The notes under the pieces: generated by a model
What the model was told of the DNA's origin: nothing
The model's database searches: none
The model's input: the letters and a program-made list of their open reading frames with translations, nothing else
Source: Planctomycetia bacterium
GTDB lineage: Bacteria > Planctomycetota > Phycisphaerae > Phycisphaerales > SM1A02
Direction of reading: 5' to 3'
NCBI GenBank assembly: GCA_009936695.1
Contig: JAACEA010000397.1
Coordinates: 1-15,602, forward strand
Length of the DNA: 15,602 bases
Program-made: the position numbers and the translations under genes
Shown here: one piece after another, positions 1 through 9,595 of the stretch
How the letters are laid out: the number at the start of each line of letters is the position of its first letter
How positions within the stretch are numbered: the stretch's first letter is position 1

Positions 1-342
1 AGCCACCAGCTCGACGAGGCCAGGGTGCTCGACGCCGTGATCGCGGAAGCCGTCGCCACGGACTTCAAGGGGATGGGCGACGACGACGGAATCGAGGACA
101 TCGCGTCGATCTTCGGGAAGGGCGTGCGGATCGAAGTCGGTGATCTCGTTCCATCGTCGAACTACGCCGCCCTGATGGACCGGGTTCCGAAGGCCTGGAC
201 GAAGGCCATGGAGGTGAATGCCGCCGATGACCCCGCCGTGCGGGCGTCATGCGTCGAATTCGTCCTCGCGGGCCTGCACGCGACCGATCGAATCTCGAGG
301 AGCCAGCGATTCGGAAAGACCCTCTACGAGTCGGGCGAATGA
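1..342 (+). CDS. C-terminal part of a probable magnesium-chelatase-like AAA+ ATPase (5' end outside window)
   Basis: The frame is open from base 1 to the TGA at 340-342, giving 113 C-terminal residues; the start lies upstream of the window. No Walker motifs are present, because this part follows the ATPase core. What is visible is a helical tail ending with a stretch around [17 protein letters not shown] recall similar ends (a GLH..R pattern) in the ChlI/BchI-like AAA+ proteins of the Mycobacterium Rv0958 type. The assignment rests mainly on context: the next gene overlaps it by ATGA and encodes the VWA protein that accompanies such ATPases, so the two are probably translationally coupled and act as one machine. 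Another MoxR-class AAA+ protein is the main alternative. Confidence 0.55.
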   Translation, partial: SHQLDEARVLDAVIAEAVATDFKGMGDDDGIEDIASIFGKGVRIEVGDLVPSSNYAALMDRVPKAWTKAMEVNAADDPAVRASCVEFVLAGLHATDRISRSQRFGKTLYESGE

Positions 343-2081
343 GCGGCCCGTCCGACCCGTCTCCGCGACCCTCGCTGGGCGGCGTGTTCCACACGTATCG
401 AGGCTACGACCCCGCGACCTTCCCCCCGCCGACCGCCCCGCCCTCGGATGGCCTCCGCGGACTCGGCGACGAGATGATCGCATCCGGAGGCCGGCGAAGG
501 TTCACCGCCGAGGAGCTCGCGGAGGCGATCCGCCTCCCGCCCGAGGCGCTCGCGGGACTCGGGCCGTCGATCGACGCGATTCTCGCCCGGCTCGAATCCC
601 GCAAGGACAAGATTCTCGCCACCTGGAATCCGTCCCCGACCGTCGCCGATGCCGCCGCGAGGGTGGACGAACTCGCCCGCCCGGTCCTCGCCGACGACAC
701 CCTTGACGAGGGCGTTCGCGCCCGACTCTCACGGGAGATCCGGGAACGGCAGATCCACGGACTCGAACGACTGTGGTACCTCCTCGAACGCGACACCCCC
801 GCCCGCGGCAAGATTCCCGGGATCGTGCAGGCCATGGCGGACGAGGATCGGGTCGAAGGTCTTCGCGACGGATGGCCCTTCCGCGGGCGACGGGTCCCCA
901 CGATCGAGGAGGCCTTCGAGATCCGAGAGGAGCTCGAGGCGATCGATCGTCTGCTCGAGCAGCTCAAGGGGGCCCTCCGCGACGCCAAGCCCGTCATCGT
1001 CGACCTTGACGCGCTCCGGGAGTTCGTCGAGGAGGCGGATCTCGAGAACTTCGCCGAAGTCCGCCGCCGCGCCGAGGAACTCCTCCGGCAGGCGGCGGAA
1101 CGGGAGGGACTCGTCCAGGACGCGGACGGCTGGTCGCTCGGTCCCTCGGCGATGCGCAAGTACCAGCAGGCCCTCCTCGCCTCGGTCTTCGATTCGATGC
1201 AGGGCGGTCGTCACGGACGGCATGACCCGGTCGATCACCACGAAGGCGTGCACGAACTCCCCTCGACCCGCCCCTGGGAGTTCGGCGACGCCCTCGCCGG
1301 ACTCGATCTGCCCGCATCCATCCTCAATTGCGTGGCCCGCGAGGCATCCACCGGCGGCGATCCGACCCGTCCGGCGCTCCGCGGCGAGGACCTCGAAGTC
1401 CACCGGACCCGGGCCACCACCAAGTGCGCGACGGTCGTGATCATGGACATGTCCGGGTCGATGCGCTGGGGCGGCCAGTACGTGGCCTGCAAGAAGATGG
1501 CGCTGGCCCTCGAGGGCCTCGTTCGTCGCGAGTATCCGGGCGACCGCCTGCACTTCATGGAGATGTACAGCGTCGCCCGCGTGGTGCCCAGAGGGGATCT
1601 CATGAACCTGCTCCCCAAGCCGGTGACGATCAACGACCCCGTGGTCAGGCTTCGGGCGGACATGTCCGATCCCGACATCACCGAACAGGATCTCCCCCCT
1701 CACTTCACGAACATCCAGCACGCCCTCCGACTCGCCCGCCGGCTGCTCGCCAACGCGGACACGCCGAATCGCCAGGTCGTCCTGATCACGGACGGGCTTC
1801 CGACCGCCCACTTCGAGGACGACGATCTCTTCCTCCTCTATCCACCCGATCCGCGGACCGAGAAGGCGACCATGCGCGAAGCGGCCCTGCTCGGGCGGGA
1901 GGGTGGCGTGCTCAACGTCTTCCTCGTGCCCAGTTGGAGCCAGAACGAGGAGGACGTCCGCTTCGCCCACCGCCTCGCGGAATCGACGGCGGGCCGCGTG
2001 GTCTTCACGGGTGGCGAAGACCTCGATCGCTTCGTGATCTGGGACTACCTCTCGAAGCGACGACGGGTCATCGCACGCTGA
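339..2081 (+). CDS. VWA-domain protein (CobT/BchD-like), partner of the upstream AAA+ ATPase
   Basis: This 580-aa protein has an N-terminal HTYRGY-type stretch, a charged helical middle (about residues 60-300) and a C-terminal von Willebrand A domain (about 360-560). The metal-ion-dependent adhesion site is complete: DMSGSM at 370-375, T457 in FTNIQHA and D485 in ITDGLPT. The order and several local matches (SAMRK, RPWEFGD, TDGxPTAH, YPPxPRT, the DYLxxRRR end) resemble Mycobacterium Rv0959-type proteins as I remember them. VWA proteins of this class work with MoxR/chelatase-like AAA+ ATPases in metal insertion or complex remodelling; the substrate here is unknown. I chose ATG 339 because it overlaps the upstream stop (ATGA); an in-frame codon at 249 would bury 30 residues in the previous gene. 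No good Shine-Dalgarno is seen, consistent with coupling. Confidence 0.85.
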   Translation: MSGPSDPSPRPSLGGVFHTYRGYDPATFPPPTAPPSDGLRGLGDEMIASGGRRRFTAEELAEAIRLPPEALAGLGPSIDAILARLESRKDKILATWNPSPTVADAAARVDELARPVLADDTLDEGVRARLSREIRERQIHGLERLWYLLERDTPARGKIPGIVQAMADEDRVEGLRDGWPFRGRRVPTIEEAFEIREELEAIDRLLEQLKGALRDAKPVIVDLDALREFVEEADLENFAEVRRRAEELLRQAAEREGLVQDADGWSLGPSAMRKYQQALLASVFDSMQGGRHGRHDPVDHHEGVHELPSTRPWEFGDALAGLDLPASILNCVAREASTGGDPTRPALRGEDLEVHRTRATTKCATVVIMDMSGSMRWGGQYVACKKMALALEGLVRREYPGDRLHFMEMYSVARVVPRGDLMNLLPKPVTINDPVVRLRADMSDPDITEQDLPPHFTNIQHALRLARRLLANADTPNRQVVLITDGLPTAHFEDDDLFLLYPPDPRTEKATMREAALLGREGGVLNVFLVPSWSQNEEDVRFAHRLAESTAGRVVFTGGEDLDRFVIWDYLSKRRRVIAR

Positions 2082-2479
2082 CTTCGCCGACGCCGCGGAA
2101 TCTTGAATTCCAGAACCCGGAATCCGGCACGGCGTCGACACGGCGACGAGATTCGCGATCGACAAAAAACCCTTACGAATCCGATGCTTCGTCGGGTTTC
2201 GGCATTGCCGAAAACCGCGCCTCCACCCATACTCGGGTGCCGGTCACGACGAGCCTCCGGGCCCGATGATTCCGGCCGCCCAGCCCGCGTCCGGACTGCG
2301 CGGTTCGACATCCAGATCAGTCATCCTTCGACTTCACGATCCCCCTCGATCCGAGATGAGGAGACGAGACGAGACGAACCGCTCGGCCCGGGACGGGAAG
2401 ACCAGATTCAATCACGTCGTCCACTCAACCACGCATCAGGCACCCAGACAGCATCAGGCCCTTAGGCAAAGGAATGCCC
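2082..2479 (+). promoter_or_regulatory. Leader and intergenic region ahead of glnN
   Basis: About 400 nt without a convincing gene separate the VWA gene from glnN. It holds a perfect 7-bp hairpin (2197-2203/2207-2213), a 5-bp dyad (2224-2228/2235-2239), a putative promoter inside these dyads, an ACGAG microrepeat (about 2361-2378) and a 9-bp direct repeat GCATCAGGC at 2433-2441 and 2451-2459. If the promoter is used, the glnN mRNA has a 5' leader of about 240 nt. I do not recognise a known riboswitch in it. Confidence 0.4.
2205..2233 (+). promoter_or_regulatory. Putative glnN promoter embedded in two dyads
   Basis: A -35-like TTGCCG (2205-2210, 4/6 to consensus) and a -10-like CATACT (2228-2233, 4/6) are separated by 17 nt. 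The -35 hexamer lies within the hairpin tttcggc-att-gccgaaa (2197-2213), and the -10 lies within CACCC-atactc-GGGTG (2224-2239). Such placement would suit operators for nitrogen control, but the binding factor is unknown and the hexamers are imperfect. Confidence 0.35.
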
Positions 2480-4669
2480 ATGTCGAGTCCCCGCAACATC
2501 GAATCGTTCATTCTTGAGGAAGGAGCAACCATGGAGGTCACCGAGAGCAATCCCCCGGCCAGCGAGTACTTCGGCCGACTCACCTTCAGTGGCGACGTGA
2601 TGCTCAAGCGCCTCCCGCCCGATGTGGCCATGAGTCTCTCCAACACCATCGGTCGAGGCAGCCCGCTCGACCCGAAGGTGGCCAACACCGTCGCCGCCGC
2701 GATGAAGGACTGGGCGATCGAGCACGGCGCGACCCACTTCTGCCATTGGTTCCACCCGTTGACCGGATCGACCGCCGAGAAGCACGACGCCTTCCTCTCG
2801 GTGAACGCCGATGGCGTGGCGATCGAGAAGTTCTCCGGGAACGCGCTGATCCTCGGCGAACCAGACGCGAGTTCGTTCCCCTCAGGCGGAATCCGCGACA
2901 CCTACGAGGCCCGCGGCTACACCGCCTGGGATGGAAACAGTCCCGCGTTCCTGCTGTCCACGACGGAGGGCGTCACCACCCTCTGCATCCCGACCGCGTT
3001 CGTGAGCTACACGGGCGAGGCGCTGGACATGAAGACGCCGCTGATCCGCTCCGTCGAAGCCGTCGCCAAGCAGGCGGGCCGCATCCTTCGCTTCTTCGGC
3101 ACCGACGAGGGCGTCAATCAGGTCGTGGGCACCCTCGGCTGCGAACAGGAGTACTTCCTGGTCGACCAGGAGCTCTTCCGGGATCGACTCGACCTCGTGA
3201 CGTGCGGCCGAACGCTGCTCGGTGCGAGCGCTCCGAAGGGCCACCAGCTCGACGACCACTACTTCGGCGCCATCCCGGCCCGCGTCCTCTCCTTCATGAC
3301 CGAAGCCGAATCGCGACTCTTCGAACTGGGCGTTCCGGTGAAGACGCGACACAACGAAGTCGCCCCCGGCCAGTACGAGGTCGCCCCGACCTTCGAGACG
3401 ACCAACGTGGCGGTCGATCACCAGATGCTGCTGATGCACATCCTGAAGGATGTCGCCCGCAAGCATGGATTCGAGTGCCTGATCCACGAGAAGCCCTTCG
3501 CCGGAATCAACGGCTCGGGCAAGCACATCAACTGGTCGCTCTCGACCGACGCCGGCGTCAACCTCCTCGATCCGCAGGACGAGACGCACACCAACATGCA
3601 GTTCCTGGTGTTCCTCTGCGCGGTGATCCGAGCCGCCGACAAGCACGCCGACCTGCTTCGGGCGTCGATCGCATCCGCCGGCAACGATCACCGCCTGGGG
3701 GCGAACGAGGCCCCGCCCGCGATCATGTCGATCTTCCTCGGCGAGATGCTGACCGACATCCTCGACCAGCTCGAAGCCGGAAAGCCGCGAAAGACGATGA
3801 AGGGCGGGACACTCGACCTGAATGCGCTCAGCCTGCCGCAGATCCCCCGCCACAGCGGCGACCGCAACCGGACGAGTCCGTTCGCCTTCACCGGGAACAA
3901 GTTCGAGTTCCGGGCCGTCGGCTCGACCGCCAGCGTCGCCTGGCCCACCACGGTCCTCAACACCATGATCGCGGAGAGCCTCGACTACATGGCCGCTCAG
4001 CTGGAGAAGCGAGCGGGGAAGAAGCCGACCGCGGCCAAGCTGGAGACCGCCACCCGCGCCCTCCTCAAGGAAGTCGTCAAGGAGCATCGACGCGTGTGCT
4101 TCGACGGGGACGGCTACGGCGATGAATGGACCGCCGAGGCCGAACGCCGCGGACTGCCGAACGTCCGTGACTCGGCCCATGCGCTCCCCGCGTTCAAGAG
4201 CCGGCAGGCGACCTCCCTCTTCTCGAAGTACGGCGTGCTGTCCGGCCGCGAGCTGAAGGCCCGGGCCGACATCCTCCTCGAGCAGTACGCGACCAAGCTC
4301 GAGATCGAGGGGCGGACGATGTCCTCGCTGATCCGGACCGAGGTGCTCCCCGCAGCCCTTCGAACCCAGGCCGAGCTCGCCGACGTGGTCGGGGCAACTC
4401 AGGTGGCGGGCGTGGAATGCCCCGACTCCGAAGCCGAACTCCGGCTTCTGGTGTCGTACGTCTCCGAACTTCGAGCCTCCGTCGACGAGATCGATGCCAG
4501 CCTCGGCACCCCCGGCAAGGACCCCGAGAAGCACGCCAAGCAACTCCGGACCACCCTCGTGCCCGCCATGGAGCGGGCCCGCGCGGCCAGCGACGCACTG
4601 GAAGCGAGGATTCCCACCGAGCTCTGGCCGTTGCCCACGTACGCGGAGATGCTTCTGGTCGGCCGCTGA
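2480..4669 (+). CDS. glnN: Glutamine synthetase type III
   Basis: The product joins ammonia to glutamate using ATP, the entry step of nitrogen assimilation, as a cytoplasmic oligomer. It is 729 aa, the usual length for GSIII and far longer than GlnA (~470). Order: GSIII N-terminal region (about 20-200), EQEYFLVD at 222-229 with metal-binding glutamates, [11 protein letters not shown] from 344, [27 protein letters not shown] at 463-478, then the helical GSIII C-terminal domain. Start choice: ATG 2480 has AAAGGA (2468-2473) six bases upstream, and its N-terminus lines up with remembered Bacteroides GlnN. ATG 2474 is also in frame. ATG 2531 has the strongest Shine-Dalgarno (AGGAAGGAG, 2517-2525) but would lose 17 residues that look family-like. 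It is monocistronic: a long leader precedes it and an intrinsic terminator follows. Confidence 0.96.
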   Translation: MSSPRNIESFILEEGATMEVTESNPPASEYFGRLTFSGDVMLKRLPPDVAMSLSNTIGRGSPLDPKVANTVAAAMKDWAIEHGATHFCHWFHPLTGSTAEKHDAFLSVNADGVAIEKFSGNALILGEPDASSFPSGGIRDTYEARGYTAWDGNSPAFLLSTTEGVTTLCIPTAFVSYTGEALDMKTPLIRSVEAVAKQAGRILRFFGTDEGVNQVVGTLGCEQEYFLVDQELFRDRLDLVTCGRTLLGASAPKGHQLDDHYFGAIPARVLSFMTEAESRLFELGVPVKTRHNEVAPGQYEVAPTFETTNVAVDHQMLLMHILKDVARKHGFECLIHEKPFAGINGSGKHINWSLSTDAGVNLLDPQDETHTNMQFLVFLCAVIRAADKHADLLRASIASAGNDHRLGANEAPPAIMSIFLGEMLTDILDQLEAGKPRKTMKGGTLDLNALSLPQIPRHSGDRNRTSPFAFTGNKFEFRAVGSTASVAWPTTVLNTMIAESLDYMAAQLEKRAGKKPTAAKLETATRALLKEVVKEHRRVCFDGDGYGDEWTAEAERRGLPNVRDSAHALPAFKSRQATSLFSKYGVLSGRELKARADILLEQYATKLEIEGRTMSSLIRTEVLPAALRTQAELADVVGATQVAGVECPDSEAELRLLVSYVSELRASVDEIDASLGTPGKDPEKHAKQLRTTLVPAMERARAASDALEARIPTELWPLPTYAEMLLVGR

Positions 4670-4712
4670 CCCGACGAATCCGATCGCCCGATCGACCCTT
4701 CATGTGCACCCG

Positions 4713-4743
4713 ACGCCCCGCGACACCCCGTCGCGGGGCGTTT
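4713..4743 (+). terminator. Rho-independent terminator of glnN
   Basis: A perfect 11-bp GC-rich stem (4713-4723 with 4731-4741, extendable by the C4724-G4730 pair) closes a small loop and runs into TTT then CTC. It begins 44 nt after the glnN stop and separates glnN from tig. Confidence 0.8.
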
Positions 4744-4781
4744 CTCACCTTTGAGGACTGGCCGCAGGGTCCGGGGGCGGG

Positions 4782-4787
4782 TATCTT
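4782..4787 (+). promoter_or_regulatory. Possible -10 element of tig
   Basis: TATCTT within GGGTATCTTCCGAGG lies 58 nt before the tig start and just after the glnN terminator, where a promoter is needed. It resembles the -10 region sequences of rpmB, dnaG and the WXG-like gene. No -35 at normal spacing is visible (a TTGAGG at 4751-4756 is 25 nt away), so the call is weak. Confidence 0.25.
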
Positions 4788-4845
4788 CCGAGGTTTCCCC
4801 TCAATCGGCCTGCAGGCCGTCCCACGACTCCGGATCCCGACGCCC

Positions 4846-6267
4846 ATGGAAGACTTCTCGCTCGACGGCGGTGACACCATCGACTCCAAGGTCGACATCA
4901 CCGAGACCGGCCCCTGCACCCGTTCGCTCTCCATCACGATCCCCGCTTCGGTGGTCGAAGAGCGACTCGAGATGCAGCTCGGCACCCTCGTCGCGGAAGC
5001 GGCGCTTCCCGGCTTCCGGAAGGGCCGCGTCCCCCGAGCCCTGCTCGAACGTCGCTTCGGCGCCAACGTCCGCCAGGAGACCCGCGGCCAGCTGATCTCC
5101 TCGAGCTACGAGAAGGCCGTGACGGACGCCGAACTCCAGGTCATCGGCGAGCCCGACTTCGGCGACCTCGAGAACCTCGCCGAACTCGAGTCCGGCAGCG
5201 ACTACGCGTTCACCGTCACCATCGAGGTCGTCCCGGACTTCGAACTCCCCGAACTCGAGGGCGTCCCGGTCACCAAGCCGATCATGGAGGTCACCGACGA
5301 ACACATCGACGCCGAGGTCCTCCGCACGCGATATCGCTTCGGCACTCCGGCCCGGATCGAAGGCCCCTTCGAACCCCTCGACCGAATGGTCGGTTCGGTG
5401 CGCATCATGCTCGACGGGATGGAAGAGCCCTTCTTCGAGAACGACCAGGCCGTCGGCGTCGTCCCCGCGGTGGAGGACGAGGGCAAGGGCCAGTTCCTCG
5501 GGCTGATGGTCGACGACCTCGCCGATCACCTCGGCGGCAAGAAGGTCGGCGACGTGGTCGAGTTCGAGACGCTCGGGCCTGACATGCACGAGCGCGAGGA
5601 GATCCGCGGCAAGAAGCTCGCGGTCCGCTATGAGATCCGCGACGCCGAGCGCGTCGCCCCGCTCGAGGTTTCGGAGATGGTCGAGCAGTTCGGCCTCGAC
5701 GACGAGAGCGGCCTTCGGGAGCAGATGCGGATGTCCCTCGAGACCCGCCGCGACTCCGAACAGCGGAACGCCGAGCGCGAGCAGGTCTACGAGTGGCTCC
5801 TCGAGAACATCGAGTTCGAACTTCCGCCGAAGATCAGCGAAGCCCAGGCCGCCGGCATGATCGAGCAGCAGCGGATGGAGATGGCCCACCGCGGCCTCGA
5901 CGAAGAGACGATCGAGAAGCATCTCGCCGAGATCCGTGGCGAGAGCGAGAAGTCCTCGCGAGACCGCCTGCGGCTGATGTTCATCATGTCGCGCCTTGCC
6001 AACGAGTTCTCGATCGAGGTCAAGGAAGAGGAACTCAACGCCCGGATCGCCGAGCTCGCCGCATCGCGTGGCGCCCGCCCGGAAGAGGTTCGCGCTGAGC
6101 TCGCCCGCTCCGGTCGACTGCGTGACATCGGCATGTCGATCCAGCACGCGAAGGCCGCGGACCGGATCGTCGACACCGCCAAGGTCACCGAGATGCCCGC
6201 GGACGACTGGAACAAGGTCGTCGATGCGAAGGTCGCGGAACGCAAGGCGGCCGCCGAGAAGTCGTGA
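4846..6267 (+). CDS. tig: Trigger factor, ribosome-associated chaperone
   Basis: Trigger factor binds ribosomal protein uL23 near the exit tunnel and shields nascent chains. The 473-aa product is somewhat longer than the usual ~430. The N-terminal ribosome-binding domain covers about residues 20-150 and carries the signature loop GFRKGRVPR at 56-64. A degenerate FKBP-type PPIase region spans about 165-265, and a glutamate-rich helical C-terminal 'arm' domain about 275-473. ATG 4846 is chosen because it places the signature loop at the normal distance from the N-terminus; the frame stays open far upstream, but those codons fall inside glnN and its terminator. There is no Shine-Dalgarno at this start. 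The stop codon overlaps the next start (GTGA). Confidence 0.95.
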   Translation: MEDFSLDGGDTIDSKVDITETGPCTRSLSITIPASVVEERLEMQLGTLVAEAALPGFRKGRVPRALLERRFGANVRQETRGQLISSSYEKAVTDAELQVIGEPDFGDLENLAELESGSDYAFTVTIEVVPDFELPELEGVPVTKPIMEVTDEHIDAEVLRTRYRFGTPARIEGPFEPLDRMVGSVRIMLDGMEEPFFENDQAVGVVPAVEDEGKGQFLGLMVDDLADHLGGKKVGDVVEFETLGPDMHEREEIRGKKLAVRYEIRDAERVAPLEVSEMVEQFGLDDESGLREQMRMSLETRRDSEQRNAEREQVYEWLLENIEFELPPKISEAQAAGMIEQQRMEMAHRGLDEETIEKHLAEIRGESEKSSRDRLRLMFIMSRLANEFSIEVKEEELNARIAELAASRGARPEEVRAELARSGRLRDIGMSIQHAKAADRIVDTAKVTEMPADDWNKVVDAKVAERKAAAEKS

Positions 6268-6641
6268 CCGCCCTCTTCGCCCAGTCGACGCAGGGCGCGG
6301 ACCGGCTGTTCGCGGACATCCTCCCCTGGCTCGGCCTGCTGGTCGTGATCATCCTGCTGGGAGGTGGGCTGGCGCTGTTTCTCCGCCGCCGGTTCGCGAC
6401 GATCCGGGAGGGCGAGCCCGCCGGTTTCACCCTGGCGGATCTCCGACGGATGCGGGACGCCGGCGAGATGTCGGAGGAGGAATTCACGGCCGCGAAGTCA
6501 CGGATGCTCGAGGCCATGAGGCCGATGACGCCATCGAACGCGGACGAACCGACGGCGCGACAGGGCTCGCCCGGCCGGGTCACGCCGATCCCCCCCGTGC
6601 GGCGACCGGCCGACTCCACCGAACGCGAGTCCGACGCCTGA
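6264..6641 (+). CDS. Small membrane protein with a SHOCT-like domain
   Basis: This 125-aa product starts at GTG 6264, overlapping the tig stop as GTGA, so its translation is probably coupled to tig. Residues 20-40 form a single hydrophobic membrane segment followed by RRR, which predicts the C-terminal part faces the cytoplasm. Residues 54-84 (GFTLADLRRMRDAGEMSEEE and following) match the pattern of the short C-terminal SHOCT domain: hydrophobic, 'L..L...G.(I/M)(S/T)..E(F/Y)...K..(L/M)L'. The tail (85-125) is proline/polar and probably disordered. SHOCT proteins are thought to help oligomerisation or membrane anchoring; no enzymatic role can be read. An intrinsic terminator follows after 12 nt, so it belongs to the tig transcript, not to clpX. 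Confidence 0.75.
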   Translation: MTALFAQSTQGADRLFADILPWLGLLVVIILLGGGLALFLRRRFATIREGEPAGFTLADLRRMRDAGEMSEEEFTAAKSRMLEAMRPMTPSNADEPTARQGSPGRVTPIPPVRRPADSTERESDA

Positions 6642-6653
6642 TCCATCGCGGCT

Positions 6654-6686
6654 CCCGGAACGCCTCACGGCGGAGATCCGGGTTTT
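6654..6686 (+). terminator. Intrinsic terminator of the tig/SHOCT operon
   Basis: CCCGGA (6654-6659) pairs with TCCGGG (6677-6682), enclosing an inner CGCC-tcac-GGCG stem-loop (6661-6672). TTTT follows directly (6683-6686). It starts 12 nt after the stop of the small membrane protein gene, separating that operon from clpX. Confidence 0.65.
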
Positions 6687-6749
6687 CGGGCGTACCTCGA
6701 CGCCGGCGTGATACAGACCGCATCCCTTCCGGTCTCGAAGTCGGAACGA

Positions 6750-6781
6750 TTGAAGCGCGAGGCATCCCTCCCCGATACACT
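6750..6781 (+). promoter_or_regulatory. Possible clpX promoter
   Basis: TTGAAG (6750-6755) and TACACT (6776-6781) are -35/-10 candidates in the gap between the tig-operon terminator and clpX. The 20-nt spacer is long, so only the -10 box, which matches that of the WXG-like gene, is suggestive. Confidence 0.25.
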
Positions 6782-6831
6782 TTCCAAGGTCGTCATCGGC
6801 GATCTTCACGCCTTTTCCCGCAGGACCACGC

Positions 6832-8255
<1,424 letters not shown>

Positions 8256-8259
<4 letters not shown>

Positions 8260-8774
8260 CTTCGGGAACGCCCGACCGGACCGCGGCCTACCGCTCGATC
8301 GAAACCCGCCTGAAGCATGACGGTCCCGTCGATGCCGGGGCATTCATCGATCTCGCGTGGGAGGCGCTCTCACCGGTCGGCGTGAGCTGGATCGGCTTCT
8401 ACCGTCGCGACGCCGATTCGGACCAGCTCCTGCTCGAGCAGTGTCGGGACCGACCCGCCTGTTCGCCCATCGGACTTCACGGAGTCTGCGGCCAGGCCCT
8501 TCGGCACCGCCGGACCCGGATCGTCCGTGACGTGGCGGAACTCGGTGAGGACTACGTCGCCTGCGACCCCAGGGACCGCGCCGAAATCGTGATCCCGCTC
8601 GGCCCGAACGCACCGGACGCCGAGGTCGCCGATCGCGTGCTCGATCTCGACAGTTTCGACCTCGACGCGTTCTCGGACGTCGACGATCGCCGACTTCGGG
8701 CCATCCTCGATCTCGCGGGCTTCCACCCGATCGAGATCGGCCCCCCCCTCCGCTCGGTCCCCGCCGAGGATTGA
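8256..8774 (+). CDS. msrC: GAF-domain protein, probable free methionine-(R)-sulfoxide reductase
   Basis: The enzyme class reduces free L-methionine-(R)-sulfoxide with a cysteine relay and thioredoxin. The 172-aa product is a single GAF domain starting with VSWIGFY (43-49). It keeps the three family cysteines: C69 in RPACSP, C78 in GVCG and C103 in [16 protein letters not shown], which corresponds to the catalytic cysteine of E. coli YebR/Msr[16 protein letters not shown] then matches the conserved C-terminal stretch. The C69-C78 spacing is nine residues, one shorter than I recall for the E. coli protein. The start is GTG 8256, overlapping the clpX stop (GTGA), so the two are probably co-translated. 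A sensory GAF protein is the alternative, but the cysteine set favours the reductase. Confidence 0.75.
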
Positions 8775-8806
8775 GCCCCCCGATCCGGAGGTGGCGTCCT
8801 CGATGG

Positions 8807-8834
8807 TTGTCGACGGCCCCGAAATCGCTATACT
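8807..8834 (+). promoter_or_regulatory. rpmB promoter
   Basis: TTGTCG (8807-8812, 4/6) and TATACT (8829-8834, 5/6) are separated by 16 nt, the best sigma-70-type promoter in the window. Transcription would start near 8841, giving a leader of about 20 nt. Confidence 0.65.
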
Positions 8835-8861
8835 CCTCGGTCCTTCACTTTGGAGTCCCAG

Positions 8862-9140
8862 ATGCCCCGCCGATGCCACTTCCTCGGAACCGGAACCAGT
8901 TCCGGACACAAGAAGACCTACCGTGGTCGCGCCAAGTACCTCGGCGGCGTCGGTATCAAGATCACCTCCAAGACCAAGCGAACGTTCAAGCCGAACCTCC
9001 AGAAGGTCCGATGCGTCATTGATGGAGCCCCGGCCCGGGTGCTCGCGTCCACGAAGGCCATTCGAATGGGGATGGTCGTGAAGCCGGCCAAGCGGAAGTA
9101 CACGTACACCCGCGAGCAGAAGGCCGCCGCCGAAGCCTGA
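8862..9140 (+). CDS. rpmB: Large-subunit ribosomal protein bL28
   Basis: This 92-aa basic protein is a structural component of the 50S subunit. The core TSKTKRTFKPNLQKVR (about 38-53) is the bL28 signature. Ahead of it is a YRGRAKYLGGVG loop like the RRGKAKREGGVG loop of the long Thermus bL28 and absent from the shorter E. coli type. No CxxC zinc pair is seen; only C5 and one later cysteine are present. ATG 8862 has GGAG (8852-8855) six bases upstream; a TTG at 8850 would add four residues but would overlap that site. The gene has its own promoter and is followed by a 455-nt gap, so it need not be co-transcribed with dnaG. Confidence 0.93.
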   Translation: MPRRCHFLGTGTSSGHKKTYRGRAKYLGGVGIKITSKTKRTFKPNLQKVRCVIDGAPARVLASTKAIRMGMVVKPAKRKYTYTREQKAAAEA

Positions 9141-9595
9141 TCCGCCGAAAAACCCCCGAGAACCCGGATTCTGAGCAATCGGGATCCCGTTCCGCTTGAT
9201 TCCAGCCGCCAGGCGGCTATTCTTCCACGTCCGTCGAAGGACCCCTGCGGTCACCTGCCCAATTCCCTCGGGCTGGCCGAAATCCACCTCCTTCCTCGAA
9301 CCGTGTCCCGATCGCCCGACGAATCAGGTCCCCGCACCACACTGTGGACTGATCGTCGACCCGGGCCGCGTCCGCACCGTTCCGACATTCCAGCCGACGC
9401 GTTCGGACACCCCGAACCACGTCATTCGTGCCGGCCGTCGATCCGTTGAGGATCTCGAAGCCTTTTCGTTTGCACGTCGATCTCGTTTCCTCCCGCCACA
9501 CGCGGGAAGACGTCTTCGTGGCCTGTCGTCGTTCGCCGTCCTCCTCCCTCCCCGGTGGCCTCCACCACCTCTCTTCTCCCGGATCTCCTCCTCAC
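9141..9595 (+). promoter_or_regulatory. Gene-free stretch between rpmB and dnaG
   Basis: 455 nt hold no convincing coding sequence; open frames here give low-complexity, arginine/proline-rich translations. It contains the inverted repeat AGCCGCC-A-GGCGGCT (9204-9218), a putative promoter around that repeat, a small hairpin TCCCGC-cacac-GCGGGA (9491-9507), and a pyrimidine-rich tract (about 9540-9595) immediately before the dnaG start. If the promoter is real, dnaG has a leader of about 365 nt. Confidence 0.4.
9196..9223 (+). promoter_or_regulatory. Putative dnaG-rpoD promoter overlapping an inverted repeat (or rpmB terminator)
   Basis: TTGATT (9196-9201, 4/6) and TATTCT (9218-9223, 4/6) have a 16-nt spacer. 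The spacer is largely the inverted repeat AGCCGCC/GGCGGCT (9204-9218), which ends in the first base of the -10. The same repeat followed by ATTCTT could instead act as a weak intrinsic terminator 64 nt after rpmB. Both readings fit; position and hexamers slightly favour the promoter. Confidence 0.35.

Noticed and set aside
729..2165. Long minus-strand open frame opposite the VWA gene
   Set aside because: It mirrors the GC-rich third positions of the VWA gene; the translation has no recognisable family and the plus-strand gene has a complete MIDAS.
2361..2378. ACGAG microrepeat in the glnN leader
   Set aside because: Only about three short units; too small to claim as a functional repeat.
2240..2473. 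Glutamine riboswitch in the glnN leader
   Set aside because: I cannot see the conserved three-stem glnA RNA arrangement; a covariance-model search (Infernal/Rfam) would be decisive.
2882..4543. Long minus-strand open frame opposite glnN
   Set aside because: It lies wholly inside a well-identified glnN and gives a glycine/valine/glutamate-rich mirror translation without motifs.
4801..6147. Minus-strand open frame opposite tig
   Set aside because: Shadow of tig with low-complexity mirror composition.
9428..9595. 56-residue N-terminal extension of DnaG from GTG 9428
   Set aside because: The added residues are not DnaG-like, are serine/proline/histidine-rich, and the zinc finger is correctly placed from GTG 9596.
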